NCBI RefSeq assembly: GCF_002803065.1
Contig: NZ_NNBL01000001.1
Span: 160,734 to 224,733, forward strand
DNA from: Streptomyces sp. CB01635
GTDB taxonomy: Bacteria; Actinomycetota; Actinomycetes; Streptomycetales; Streptomycetaceae
Length of the DNA stretch: 64,000 bases
Direction of reading: 5' to 3'
Shown: piece by piece, positions 41,281-49,104 of the stretch
Layout of the letters: every line of letters starts with the position of its first letter
Numbering within the stretch: the first letter of the stretch is position 1
Position numbers and translations under genes: made by a program
Notes under the pieces: generated by a model
The model's input: the letters and a program-made list of their open reading frames with translations, nothing else
What the model was told of the DNA's origin: nothing
The model's database searches: none

Positions 41281-42779
41281 CCGCGCCCGCGCCGGCCCGG
41301 CGTTCCCCCGTGGAACTGCCGGGCCCCGAAGGCGACAACAGCATCGCGCGCGAACCCCTCTGGTACGCGTACGGCGCCGGCGCCGACCGGCCCGGGCCGC
41401 CCCCGTGGACCTGGACCCCGGAACCTCCCCCGGACACACACGTCCCGCCCGAGCCTCCGCGTGCGGGCGCCCCGCGCGAGGCCCTCCCGCTCGGCACCGT
41501 CGACCTGCTGGAGGCCATGCCCTACCCCGCGCTCCCGCCGCCGCGCGACGTGCCGGACCGCCTGGCCCGCGCGCTGATCACCGCGTTCGGCCCGCAGCGC
41601 CGAGAGCCCGAGAACCCGTACAACGACCACCGCCCCTACGCCTCCCCGCGCTGTCTGTTCCCCGTGCACGCGTTCGTGGCCGGGGGCAGTGGCGGGGCGC
41701 CCTGGCGTGCCCTCGATCCTGACCGGCACGCGCTGACCGGTGAACCGGGCGGGGGCGCGCCGCGCCGGATCGCCCTCACCGGCCGCTACACGTCGATCCC
41801 CGCCGCCTACAAGTGGTTCAGGGGCTCGCTGGTCGCGCTCGAACTCGGCATCGTGCTGCGGGCGTTGGGCGTGGGTCTCGAGCTGTTCGACGTACCCGCC
41901 CGGCTTTCGCTGCCCGGGCCCGACGGGCACGAACTCCTCGGGGACCTCGGGCTCGACCTGGCGTGGGAGTGGTCGCTGCCGTTCACCCTCGACGTCGGCG
42001 ACCCGGCGCCGGTCCTGCCCGTACGGCGTCGCGCGGCCGTACCCGACCTGCGCGACCCGTCCCTCGCCGACCTCGTGCGCGTCAACAGACTGCAGACGTA
42101 CGACAGTTCACCTGTGCCGGTCGGCCGGGCGATCCCGCGGGAGCTGCCCCCCTCGCGCACCGTCCCGAACTGGGCGGAGCTCCTGTGGCAGCGGCACTCA
42201 GGGCGCATGCCCCGCGCCCTGCACGGCATGAGCGGCCGTCGCGCCCGCCTCTCCGCCGAGGCGTTCGACACCGCGCTGCGGTGGCTCGCCGTACCGCCCC
42301 CTGGGCCCGACCTCGCGGCGGCCTTCGACGCGGTGAACATCACCGCCGTCGTCCAGGGCATCGACGGCCATGAGGACGGGGTCCACCGCGCGGTCCCGGG
42401 CGGCGCCCGCCTCCTGCGCGCCGACCCCGAAGCGCCCGCCCGCCTGGAGGAGCACTACGGGTACGGCGTCTCGCCCGTCAACGGCTGCCGCATCCGGCAC
42501 GCGCCCATGACCGTGTTCTTCTCCGTGCGCCCCCGCGACCTGTTCGCCCGCTCGGGCCCGGCCGGGTGGGGCGCCGCGCAGCACGCCGTCGGCTGGGCCG
42601 CCCACGGTCTGTGCCTCTCGGCGGCGGCCTCCGGCCTCTTCGCCCGGCCCGTGCGCGCGTTCAAGGAGATCCCCACGCAACGCGTCCTCGGCCTCGACCC
42701 GGACGAGACGATCGTCCTCTCCGTCGTCGTCGGCGCCCCGCAGGACTCGGGCGGCGCACTCCTGGACCTGCGGCTGTGA
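41277..42779 (+). CDS. Second McbC/SagB-like nitroreductase-fold dehydrogenase (TbtE-like)
   Basis: 500 residues from GTG 41277 (GTGA overlap). It lacks an obvious SagB N-terminal leader domain; the chain is nitroreductase-like with two domains. Features: ENPYNDHRPYASPRCLFPVH, ALTGRYTSIPAAYKWFRGSL, LGIVLRALGVGLELFD and the second half HAPMTVFFSVRPRDLFARSG, then AVGWAAHGLCLSAAASGL. It probably oxidises azolines. Since a SagB protein already opens the operon, either the two work on different residues or this one has drifted. FMN binding is not evident from a short motif. Confidence 0.82.
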   Translation: MTAPAPARRSPVELPGPEGDNSIAREPLWYAYGAGADRPGPPPWTWTPEPPPDTHVPPEPPRAGAPREALPLGTVDLLEAMPYPALPPPRDVPDRLARALITAFGPQRREPENPYNDHRPYASPRCLFPVHAFVAGGSGGAPWRALDPDRHALTGEPGGGAPRRIALTGRYTSIPAAYKWFRGSLVALELGIVLRALGVGLELFDVPARLSLPGPDGHELLGDLGLDLAWEWSLPFTLDVGDPAPVLPVRRRAAVPDLRDPSLADLVRVNRLQTYDSSPVPVGRAIPRELPPSRTVPNWAELLWQRHSGRMPRALHGMSGRRARLSAEAFDTALRWLAVPPPGPDLAAAFDAVNITAVVQGIDGHEDGVHRAVPGGARLLRADPEAPARLEEHYGYGVSPVNGCRIRHAPMTVFFSVRPRDLFARSGPAGWGAAQHAVGWAAHGLCLSAAASGLFARPVRAFKEIPTQRVLGLDPDETIVLSVVVGAPQDSGGALLDLRL

Positions 42780-42811
42780 CCGCCCACGCCCCGACCACTC
42801 AGGGAGACCTC

Positions 42812-43702
42812 ATGACATGGAGCTCGTGGCACCTCCACCTCGCCACCACCGCCCGGTCCGCGCACGACCGCGTCCTGGCCGACGTGATCGGCCCCACGAT
42901 CGGCGAACTCGCCCCCGGCACACCCTGGTTCTTCATCCGCTACTGGCAGGCGGGGCCGCATCTGCGGCTGCGGATAGGGGACTTGGACCCGGATACGTAT
43001 GACCACGTCGAGGAGGTGCTGCGCGTCCGGCTCGCCGAGGCCGGCGCGCTCCGGCCCGGCGAGGAGCCCCTCGACCCCGACGCCTACCTCGAAGGCGCGG
43101 GAGCGCTCGCCTCGGCGGGCGAGCAGGGCGACGACCGGCACGTACGGGCCATGCTGGCGCCCGGCGTCCACCGCGCCGACTACGACCCCGAGTTCGACCG
43201 CTACGGCGGCCCCGCCCTGATGTCAGTCACCGAGGACCTGTTCCGCCTCTCCAGCGAACTCGTCCTGCGCCTCGCGCCGAAGGCCTCCTCGCAGCAGCAG
43301 CGCGCCCTGCTCGCCCTGCGCGGCACCATGGCTGCCGCCGCGGCCCTGGGCGACACGGCGGAACGCGGCTACTTCTACGCGCACGGTCTGGGCGCCTGGC
43401 GCGCCTGGGCGGGGGAGGCCGGCTACCCGGACGAACTCCTCGACTCACTGACGACCATCACCAGGGACGCCGGAGCCAAGCCCGTGGACCCGCTCGCCCA
43501 CGGCCCGTTCGCGTACTGGCACGACGGGCTCGCCGCTCTCACGGGCGACATCCGGGCGAAGTCGCCGACCCACCCCGGAATGATCCTCTTCTCGCACGCC
43601 CACATGCTCCACAACCGCCTGGGCCTGAGCCTCCTCGAGGAGCTGCGCAACTACGCGTGGCTGGCGCATGTCTTCCCGGTCGCGGAGGGCGCCCTCGCCT
43701 GA
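42812..43702 (+). CDS. LanB-type elimination domain protein (TbtC type)
   Basis: 296 residues. The SpaB-C/elimination fold is shown by WSSWHLHLATTARSAHDRVL, WFFIRYWQAGPHLRLRIGD, YDPEFDRYGGPALMSVTEDL and the ending SHAHMLHNRLGLSLLEELRN. It removes glutamate from glutamylated Ser/Thr to give dehydroamino acids, working with the protein at 35146. The ATG at 42812 has AGGGAG 5 bases upstream; a GTG at 42776 overlapping the preceding stop would add 12 residues. It is the last gene of the operon; its stop codon lies inside an 83-bp palindrome. Confidence 0.9.
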   Translation: MTWSSWHLHLATTARSAHDRVLADVIGPTIGELAPGTPWFFIRYWQAGPHLRLRIGDLDPDTYDHVEEVLRVRLAEAGALRPGEEPLDPDAYLEGAGALASAGEQGDDRHVRAMLAPGVHRADYDPEFDRYGGPALMSVTEDLFRLSSELVLRLAPKASSQQQRALLALRGTMAAAAALGDTAERGYFYAHGLGAWRAWAGEAGYPDELLDSLTTITRDAGAKPVDPLAHGPFAYWHDGLAALTGDIRAKSPTHPGMILFSHAHMLHNRLGLSLLEELRNYAWLAHVFPVAEGALA

Positions 43703-43778
43703 CCCGGGAGAACGCACAACGAGGCCCGGCCGGTGAATCACCGGCCGGGCCTCGTTGTGCGTTCTCCCGGGTCAGGCG
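43696..43778. terminator. Perfect 83-bp palindrome ending two convergent genes
   Basis: 41 consecutive base pairs (43696-43736 with 43738-43778) around a single A at 43737 pair without a mismatch. Arms read GACCCGGGAGAACGCACAAC and GAGGCCCGGCCGGTGA inward. Both stop codons (43700-43702 rightward, 43772-43774 leftward) lie within it. As RNA it would be an extreme bidirectional terminator. Perfect stems of this length are rare and could also come from an inverted duplication. Confidence 0.9.
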
Positions 43779-44302
43779 CGTACGAACACCGCCGTCACCC
43801 GCACCCGCAGCCGGGGACCCACCATCGCCCGCATCGCGCTCACCCCGCACGCGTGCCGGTCGACCGTCGCCGACGCGCGGACGAGCGTGCGGGCGCCCTC
43901 CGGGACGACCTCGTCGACCGTGAGGACCAGCGGCACCGCGCGGCCCTTGACGGACAGCTGGCCCGGGACGGTCCACGGCTCGCCGGCCGCGGCGAGGGAC
44001 TCGCCGTCGAAGCGCAGGAGCGGATGGCGCTCCGTGTCGAGGAAGGCGGGGCCACGGACGGCGTCGTCCCGGCGCGGGTTCCCGGTCGTGAAGCCGGCCG
44101 CGTCGAGCGCGACGTCGAGGTGCGCGAGACGGCCGTCGCCGTCGAGTTCCGCGGCGCCGGAGCGCACCGGCATCGACCCGGTCACCGGGAGGAGGAGAAA
44201 GTGTCGGCCGGTGAACTCGACGGAACTGGCGCAGGGTTCGAGGGTCCAGGCGCCGCCGAGGTCGGCCGGCGCGGTGCGCGTGTGCGGTTCGGTGAGGGAC
44301 AT
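43772..44302 (-). CDS. YceI family protein
   Basis: 176 residues of the lipocalin-like YceI barrel: GGAWTLEPCASSVEFTGRHF, AAGFTTGNPRRDDAVRG, FLDTERHPLLRFDGES and the closing VGPRLRVRVTAVFVRA. Family members bind isoprenoid chains or act in stress; no signal peptide is present here, so it is cytosolic. Its stop lies inside the 83-bp palindrome. It stands between the RiPP operon and the ABC transporter, reading leftward, and may be unrelated to the pathway. Confidence 0.92.
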   Translation of the reverse strand: MSLTEPHTRTAPADLGGAWTLEPCASSVEFTGRHFLLLPVTGSMPVRSGAAELDGDGRLAHLDVALDAAGFTTGNPRRDDAVRGPAFLDTERHPLLRFDGESLAAAGEPWTVPGQLSVKGRAVPLVLTVDEVVPEGARTLVRASATVDRHACGVSAMRAMVGPRLRVRVTAVFVRA

Positions 44303-44348
44303 GCGAGGGGGTTCCCTTCGGGGAGTGGGGGGTGGGGCGGGGTGCCGA

Positions 44349-44370
44349 GGGGGCCTCCGAGGAGGCCCCC
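44349..44370 (-). terminator. Terminator of the ABC transporter operon
   Basis: Perfect 10-bp stem (GGGGGCCTCC at 44349-44358, complement 44361-44370) with a 2-base centre, 28 bases downstream of the permease stop in the leftward direction. Confidence 0.75.
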
Positions 44371-44398
44371 AAGCCGTGCGCGGGGCACGGCGCTCGGC

Positions 44399-45211
44399 CT
44401 ACTCCGGCCGCGGGTCCCAGCGGAAGCTGCGCACCGCGATCAGGGCGCCGATGACACCCCAGGCCGCGAGGACGGCCAGGTCGCGCCACTGGTAGCCGGA
44501 GTTCTGCGCGAACGGTGCCAGCATCGCGTCGTTGAACGGCTTCACCGGGAGCAGCCCGGCGATGTTGTTGAGCACCTCGGAGTGGATCGGGAAGTAGCTG
44601 CCCGAGATGAACACCAGCGGGAACTGGATGAACTGCACCACGGCGGGCGCCGCTTCCGAGTTCTTGATGAGCGAGGCGACGCCCACGCCGAGTGCGCAGA
44701 AGCTCGCCGCGCCGAGGACAAGGGTCACCATGATCGCGCCCCAGTGCGTCGGCAGCGGCACGTCGTACAGCGAGCCGATCCCGATGACCAGCGCGACGTC
44801 GACGACGCTCACGACGATGCAGTGCACGAGCAGGCCCGTGAAGTAGACCCAGGCCGGCAGCGGCGTCGCGTGCAGCCGCTTGAGCACACCGGTCTGCCGG
44901 CGCATCGCGAGGACGATCGCCAACTGCCCGTAACAGGCGCCCAGTACGGACACCGCGGCGATCGTCGGCGTGTAGTACTGCATGCCGGACAGGCCGAAGA
45001 AGAACTTGTCGTCGGCGCTGCCGCTGAACACCGCGCCGAAGATCGCGATGATCACGATCGGCAGCACGAACGTGAAGACCATCGACTGCGGGTTGCGCCA
45101 GAACGACAGCTGCTCGTAACGGATCTGGTGGCCGAGCAGCGCCAGCGGGCTCCGCTCGGTGCGCGCGGTGCGCCCGGCGCCGGCGGCCGTGGTCGGGGTC
45201 AGGGTGGTCAT
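44399..45211 (-). CDS. ABC-2 type transporter permease (DrrB-like)
   Basis: 270 residues with six predicted helices: VFTFVLPIVIIAIFGAVFSG, TIAAVSVLGACYGQLAIVLA, VYFTGLLVHCIVVSVVDVAL, ALGVGVASLI, VVQFIQFPLVFISGSYFPIH and LAVLAAWGVIGALIAV. This is the ABC-2 export family used for drugs and natural products. It overlaps the ATPase gene by ATGA. Being the nearest export system to the RiPP operon, it is the best candidate for product export or self-resistance; YceI lies between, so the link is inferred. Confidence 0.9.
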   Translation of the reverse strand: MTTLTPTTAAGAGRTARTERSPLALLGHQIRYEQLSFWRNPQSMVFTFVLPIVIIAIFGAVFSGSADDKFFFGLSGMQYYTPTIAAVSVLGACYGQLAIVLAMRRQTGVLKRLHATPLPAWVYFTGLLVHCIVVSVVDVALVIGIGSLYDVPLPTHWGAIMVTLVLGAASFCALGVGVASLIKNSEAAPAVVQFIQFPLVFISGSYFPIHSEVLNNIAGLLPVKPFNDAMLAPFAQNSGYQWRDLAVLAAWGVIGALIAVRSFRWDPRPE

Positions 45212-46194
45212 GAGCGGCTCCGTCCGGGTCGGCGCCCTCGTCGCGAGGACGGCCCGCGCCCGCGTTCGGAGGACGGCGAGGATGCTTCCTGTTCCGCGTA
45301 CTTGCTGGTCAGGCCCAGATAGATGTCCTCGAGCGTGGGCTGCTCCACGGTCAGGCGCTCCAGCGGGGTGCCGCGGCGCAGCGCCCACTCGGTCAGCCGG
45401 TGCAGCGCGGCCGTCGGCTCGTCCGACTCCGCCGTGACCAGGCCTTCGTGCACATCGCTGACCGGCAGCGGCACGTCGGTGAGGGCCGCGCCGTGCGGCA
45501 GCAGGAAGCGGATCCGGGCCAGCGCGCTGTCCCGGCCGCCCAGCGTGTCGGGCGTGCCCGCCGCGACGATCTCGCCGCCCGCGATCACGGCGACCGAGTC
45601 GGCGAGCGCCTGCGCCTCGTCCATGTAGTGCGTGGTCAGGACGATGGTGGTGCCCGCGTCCCGCAGGTTCTTGACGACCTCCCAGGCGCCGCGCCGCGCG
45701 TTCGGGTCGAAGCCCGTCGTCGGCTCGTCGAGGAAGAGGAGCTGCGGGTTGCCGACGACGCCGAGCGCCAGGTCGAGCCGCCGCTTCTGCCCGCCGGACA
45801 GGTCCTTCACCTTCGCGCCGCGCTTCTCGTCTAGCCCGACCAGGTCGATGACCTCGTCGATGCCGCGGGGCGCGGGGTAGTAGCCGGCGTTGCGCGCGAT
45901 CGTCTCGCGCACCGACAGATACGGCTCGACGGCGATGTCCTGGAGCACGAGCCCGATCTGCCCGCGCAGCCACTTGCCGTCCGCCTTCTTGCCCGGGTCG
46001 CGCCCGAGCACCTCGACACTCCCGCCGTCCCGGCCGCGGAAGCCCTCGAGGATCTCCAGTGTGGTGGTCTTGCCCGCGCCGTTCGGTCCGAGCAGGGCGA
46101 AGATCTCCCCGTCCGAGACGGTGAAGTCGACGCCGCGTACGGCCTCGTGGTCCCCGTAGCGTTTGCGCAGGCCCTCCACGGCCACCGCGGTCAC
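45208..46194 (-). CDS. ABC transporter ATP-binding protein (DrrA-like)
   Basis: 328 residues. Walker A GPNGAGKTTT (about 36-45), signature LSGGQKRRLDLALG, Walker B LLFLDEPTTGFDPNAR and the switch His in LTTHYMDEAQ. The extra C-terminal domain (about 215-300) is typical of DrrA-type exporters. The last 25 residues are Arg/Ser-rich. It powers the permease encoded by the overlapping gene. The upstream 288 bases to the divergent flavin monooxygenase hold the promoters, with no operator I can name. Confidence 0.93.
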   Translation of the reverse strand: MTAVAVEGLRKRYGDHEAVRGVDFTVSDGEIFALLGPNGAGKTTTLEILEGFRGRDGGSVEVLGRDPGKKADGKWLRGQIGLVLQDIAVEPYLSVRETIARNAGYYPAPRGIDEVIDLVGLDEKRGAKVKDLSGGQKRRLDLALGVVGNPQLLFLDEPTTGFDPNARRGAWEVVKNLRDAGTTIVLTTHYMDEAQALADSVAVIAGGEIVAAGTPDTLGGRDSALARIRFLLPHGAALTDVPLPVSDVHEGLVTAESDEPTAALHRLTEWALRRGTPLERLTVEQPTLEDIYLGLTSKYAEQEASSPSSERGRGPSSRRGRRPGRSRS

Positions 46195-46482
46195 CGCGGT
46201 CCCTCCGCTTCCGTCACTGTGTGCCTCCCGGCGTCGTCAGATCTCGCTGTCACCTGGAAGTTAGGCCCGGCCAGGGGCCGTTGAGCGGCCGTGGCCCGGT
46301 TCCGATGACGGACGTCACGCAAGCGGCGACAGTTGTCAGGTCAGGGGGTGACGGGCGTTGCCGCGCGGGCCGGGAGCCGCCGATGCTCAGGGAGCGGCGA
46401 AGGGCGGGACCCCGGACCACCGGGCCTCTCGCACCGCCGCGCACATGGCCGGTACACAGCGACGCGGAAGGCGGTCCCAGAC

Positions 46483-47694
46483 GTGCGGTTCGGGGAAGTG
46501 GGCGAAGGGGAACGGCCGCGGATCACTGTGGTCGGCGCGGGCATCGGAGGCCTGGCACTGGCCGGCGCGCTGGCCGCGCACGGACTGCCGTACGTGGTCT
46601 TCGAGCAGACCCGGCGCCTCGCGGAGGTGGGGGCGGGCGTCCAGCTCTCGCCGAACGCCATCAGGCCGCTGCTGCGCCTGGGCCTCGGCCCGGCGCTGCG
46701 CGAGCACGCCGTGCGCATCGAGGCGATGGAGGTACGCGGCTGGACCGGACGCCCCATCGCCCGTACCCCGCTCGGCGATGACTGCGAGCGGATGTTCGGG
46801 GCGCCGTACTACGCGATCCACCGTGCCCATCTGCACGAGGCGCTGCTCTCACTGGTCGACCGCGACAGTCTGCGACTCGGCCAACGCCTGAGCAGTGCCG
46901 AGGAGTTGGGGGATGACGGTGCCCGGCTGACCTTCGAGGACGGCACCGTCCGCGACGCGGAGGTCGTGGTCGGGGCCGACGGGATCCACTCGACCGTCCG
47001 CGAGACGTTCCTGCGCGACGAGCCGGTCTTCGCGGGGCTCGGCATCTACCGGGGCCTCGTCCCCGTCGACCGGCTGCCCGACGAGGCGCGTGCCGCCCTC
47101 GTGCGCCTCTGGCTCGGCCCCGGCGGGCACTTCGTCTGCTATCCGGTGTCCGGCGGCCGCTACCTCAGCTTCGCCGCGACCGTCCCCATGACGGACGCGC
47201 CGCCCGAGTCGTGGTCGGCGCCCGGCGACCCGGAGGAGCTGCGCCGCGCGTTCGGCTCCTGGACCGGCCTGGTCTCCGACATCGTCGAGGCCGTCGACGT
47301 GACCCATCAGTGGGCGCTCCACGACCGGCCGCCGCTGCGGCAGTGGTCGAGCCGTCACATCACGCTCCTCGGCGACGCGGCGCACCCGATGCTGCCGTTC
47401 ATGGCACAGGGCGCCAACCAGGCCATCGAGGACGCGATGGACCTGGCGGCCTGCCTCGCCGCCCCGGCCGACGAGCCCACCGGCACCCGCCTCGCCCACT
47501 ACGAGTCCCTGCGCATCCCGCGCACGGCCGAGATCCAGCGCGGCTCCCGCGGCAACGCCGGCGTGCTGCACCTGCCCGACGGCCCGGCCCAGCGCCGCCG
47601 CGACGCGCAGATGGCGGTGCACGCGGCCCTGCGCGACCGCACGACGCTGTACGCCCACGAGACGGGACGCAGCGTGGTGTCTTCAGGGGTGTGA
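46483..47694 (+). CDS. FAD-dependent monooxygenase, aromatic hydroxylase type
   Basis: 403 residues of the PHBH/salicylate-hydroxylase group. GxGxxG in ITVVGAGIGGLALAGALAAH, the DG motif VVGADGIHSTVRETF and the second FAD motif LLGDAAHPMLPFMAQGANQA are intact. It hydroxylates an aromatic ring with NAD(P)H. The GTG at 46483 was chosen about 18 codons before the first beta strand; alternatives further up overlap noncoding DNA. Divergent from the ABC exporter, it could tailor the aminohydroxybenzoate unit or be independent core metabolism. Confidence 0.9.
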   Translation: MRFGEVGEGERPRITVVGAGIGGLALAGALAAHGLPYVVFEQTRRLAEVGAGVQLSPNAIRPLLRLGLGPALREHAVRIEAMEVRGWTGRPIARTPLGDDCERMFGAPYYAIHRAHLHEALLSLVDRDSLRLGQRLSSAEELGDDGARLTFEDGTVRDAEVVVGADGIHSTVRETFLRDEPVFAGLGIYRGLVPVDRLPDEARAALVRLWLGPGGHFVCYPVSGGRYLSFAATVPMTDAPPESWSAPGDPEELRRAFGSWTGLVSDIVEAVDVTHQWALHDRPPLRQWSSRHITLLGDAAHPMLPFMAQGANQAIEDAMDLAACLAAPADEPTGTRLAHYESLRIPRTAEIQRGSRGNAGVLHLPDGPAQRRRDAQMAVHAALRDRTTLYAHETGRSVVSSGV

Positions 47695-47716
47695 CTTCGG
47701 GGCGTGATGGGGGAAG

Positions 47717-47753
47717 GTGACCGGGCGTCGGGCCGGCGCATAGTCTTTTGCGC
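47717..47753 (+). promoter_or_regulatory. Leaderless promoter of the TOBE regulator
   Basis: -35-like GTGACC (47717-47722), 18 bases, then -10 TAGTCT (47741-47746). The ATG at 47754 is 7 bases beyond the -10, so transcription should start at or next to the start codon, giving a leaderless message. No ribosome site precedes the ATG, which agrees. Confidence 0.6.
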
Positions 47754-48149
47754 ATGCAGTCCTACACCATCGGGCAGGCGGCGCGTCTGCTCGGCGTCAG
47801 CCCCGACACGGCACGCCGCTGGGCGGACGCGGGCCGCGTCGCCACCCACCGCGACGAGGGCGGCCGGCGCATGATCCGCGGCCAGGACCTGGCGGCGTTC
47901 TCGATCGAGGTCGGCCAGTCGGGCGGCGACGACGAGGACGCCTCGTACACCTCCGCGCGCAATGCCTTCCCCGGCATCGTCACCGGCGTGAAGCTCGGCG
48001 ACGTGGCGGCCCAGGTCGAGATCCAGGCGGGCCCGCACCGGCTCGTCTCGCTCCTGACCCGCGAGGCCGTCGAGGAGCTCGGCCTCGAAGTGGGCATGCA
48101 GGCCATCGCCCGCGTGAAGTCGACCAACGTGCACATCGACCTCACCTGA
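47754..48149 (+). CDS. MerR-like HTH plus TOBE (molbindin) domain protein
   Basis: 131 residues. An excisionase/MerR-type HTH (about 3-50, YTIGQAARLLGVSPDTARRW, then ADAGRVATHRDEGGRR) is joined to one TOBE domain (about 70-130, ARNAFPGIVTGVKLGDVAAQ, LVSLLTREAVEELGLEVGMQ). TOBE domains bind molybdate or tungstate, so this is likely a molybdate-responsive regulator, though no mod transport genes are adjacent. Length and arrangement match a common actinomycete family. The ATG at 47754 fits a leaderless promoter. Confidence 0.92.
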   Translation: MQSYTIGQAARLLGVSPDTARRWADAGRVATHRDEGGRRMIRGQDLAAFSIEVGQSGGDDEDASYTSARNAFPGIVTGVKLGDVAAQVEIQAGPHRLVSLLTREAVEELGLEVGMQAIARVKSTNVHIDLT

Positions 48150-48300
48150 CCCGGCCCACCGGGCACCCGTATGTGCGGGGTGTACGTAGCAACACCCGAG
48201 GTCCGGGCTGTACGCCCCATGTGCGGGAACGCCGCCGTCCCTAACGTCGTAGTCATGGCGCAGACAGCGCCGTGACAACGACGGTGGACGGGGAGAGACC

Positions 48301-49101
48301 ATGTTCCGACGTACGGGCCGAGCGGGCGGCAGCGGACCGGCAGGGCACGGCGGCGAGGCCCTGCGCCTCGTCAAGGTCAGCAAGACGTACGGGGCCGGAA
48401 AGGGAGCCGAGAACGCCGTCACCGCACTCGACGACGTGACCCTCAGCCTGCGGGCCGGAACGTTCACCGCAGTGATGGGGCCCTCCGGCTCCGGCAAGTC
48501 CACGCTCCTGCAGTGCGCGGCCGGACTCGACCGGCCCGACAGCGGCATCGTGATGGTCGACGGCGAGGAGATGACGGGCGGCACCGAGGCGGCCCTCACC
48601 AAGTTCCGCCGCCGCCGGATCGGCTTCGTCTTCCAGCAGTACAACCTGCTGCCGACGCTGACCGTCGCGCAGAACACCAGCCTGCCGCTCAGGCTCGCCG
48701 GGCGGCGTGTCAACCGGGCCCGCGCCCAGGACATCCTCACCCAGGTCGGCCTCGGCGACCGGCTCGGCCACCGCCCCGACCAGCTCTCCGGCGGCCAGCG
48801 CCAGCGCGTCGCCATCGCCCGAGCCCTCGTCACCGAACCCGCCGTGATCTTCGCGGACGAACCGACCGGCGCCCTCGACACCCGCAGCGCGCGCGACGTC
48901 CTGCGCCTCCTCCAGGAAGCCGTGCGCCTGCACGGCAGGACCGTCGTCATGGTGACGCACGACCCGATCGCCGCCTCGTACGCGGACTCCGTGCTCTTCC
49001 TCGCGGACGGCCGCCTCGCCGGGGAGATGACAGCCCCCACCGTCGACGCCGTGGCCGAACGCCTCGCGCACCTCGGCGACAACACGCCGGCGGGGGTGTG
49101 A
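48301..49101 (+). CDS. ABC transporter ATP-binding protein, MacB/LolD-like
   Basis: 266 residues. Walker A MGPSGSGKSTLLQ, Q-loop FVFQQYNLLPTLTV, signature QLSGGQRQRVAIARAL, Walker B VIFADEPTGALDTRS and His switch MVTHDP. The type powers mechanotransmission or lipoprotein and peptide systems rather than classic transport. The ATG lies in a GAGAGACC context. It forms an operon with the FtsX-like gene 3 bases downstream. The upstream intergenic 150 bases contain a likely promoter near TAACGT (about 48241). Confidence 0.93.
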   Translation: MFRRTGRAGGSGPAGHGGEALRLVKVSKTYGAGKGAENAVTALDDVTLSLRAGTFTAVMGPSGSGKSTLLQCAAGLDRPDSGIVMVDGEEMTGGTEAALTKFRRRRIGFVFQQYNLLPTLTVAQNTSLPLRLAGRRVNRARAQDILTQVGLGDRLGHRPDQLSGGQRQRVAIARALVTEPAVIFADEPTGALDTRSARDVLRLLQEAVRLHGRTVVMVTHDPIAASYADSVLFLADGRLAGEMTAPTVDAVAERLAHLGDNTPAGV

Positions 49102-49104
49102 GGG

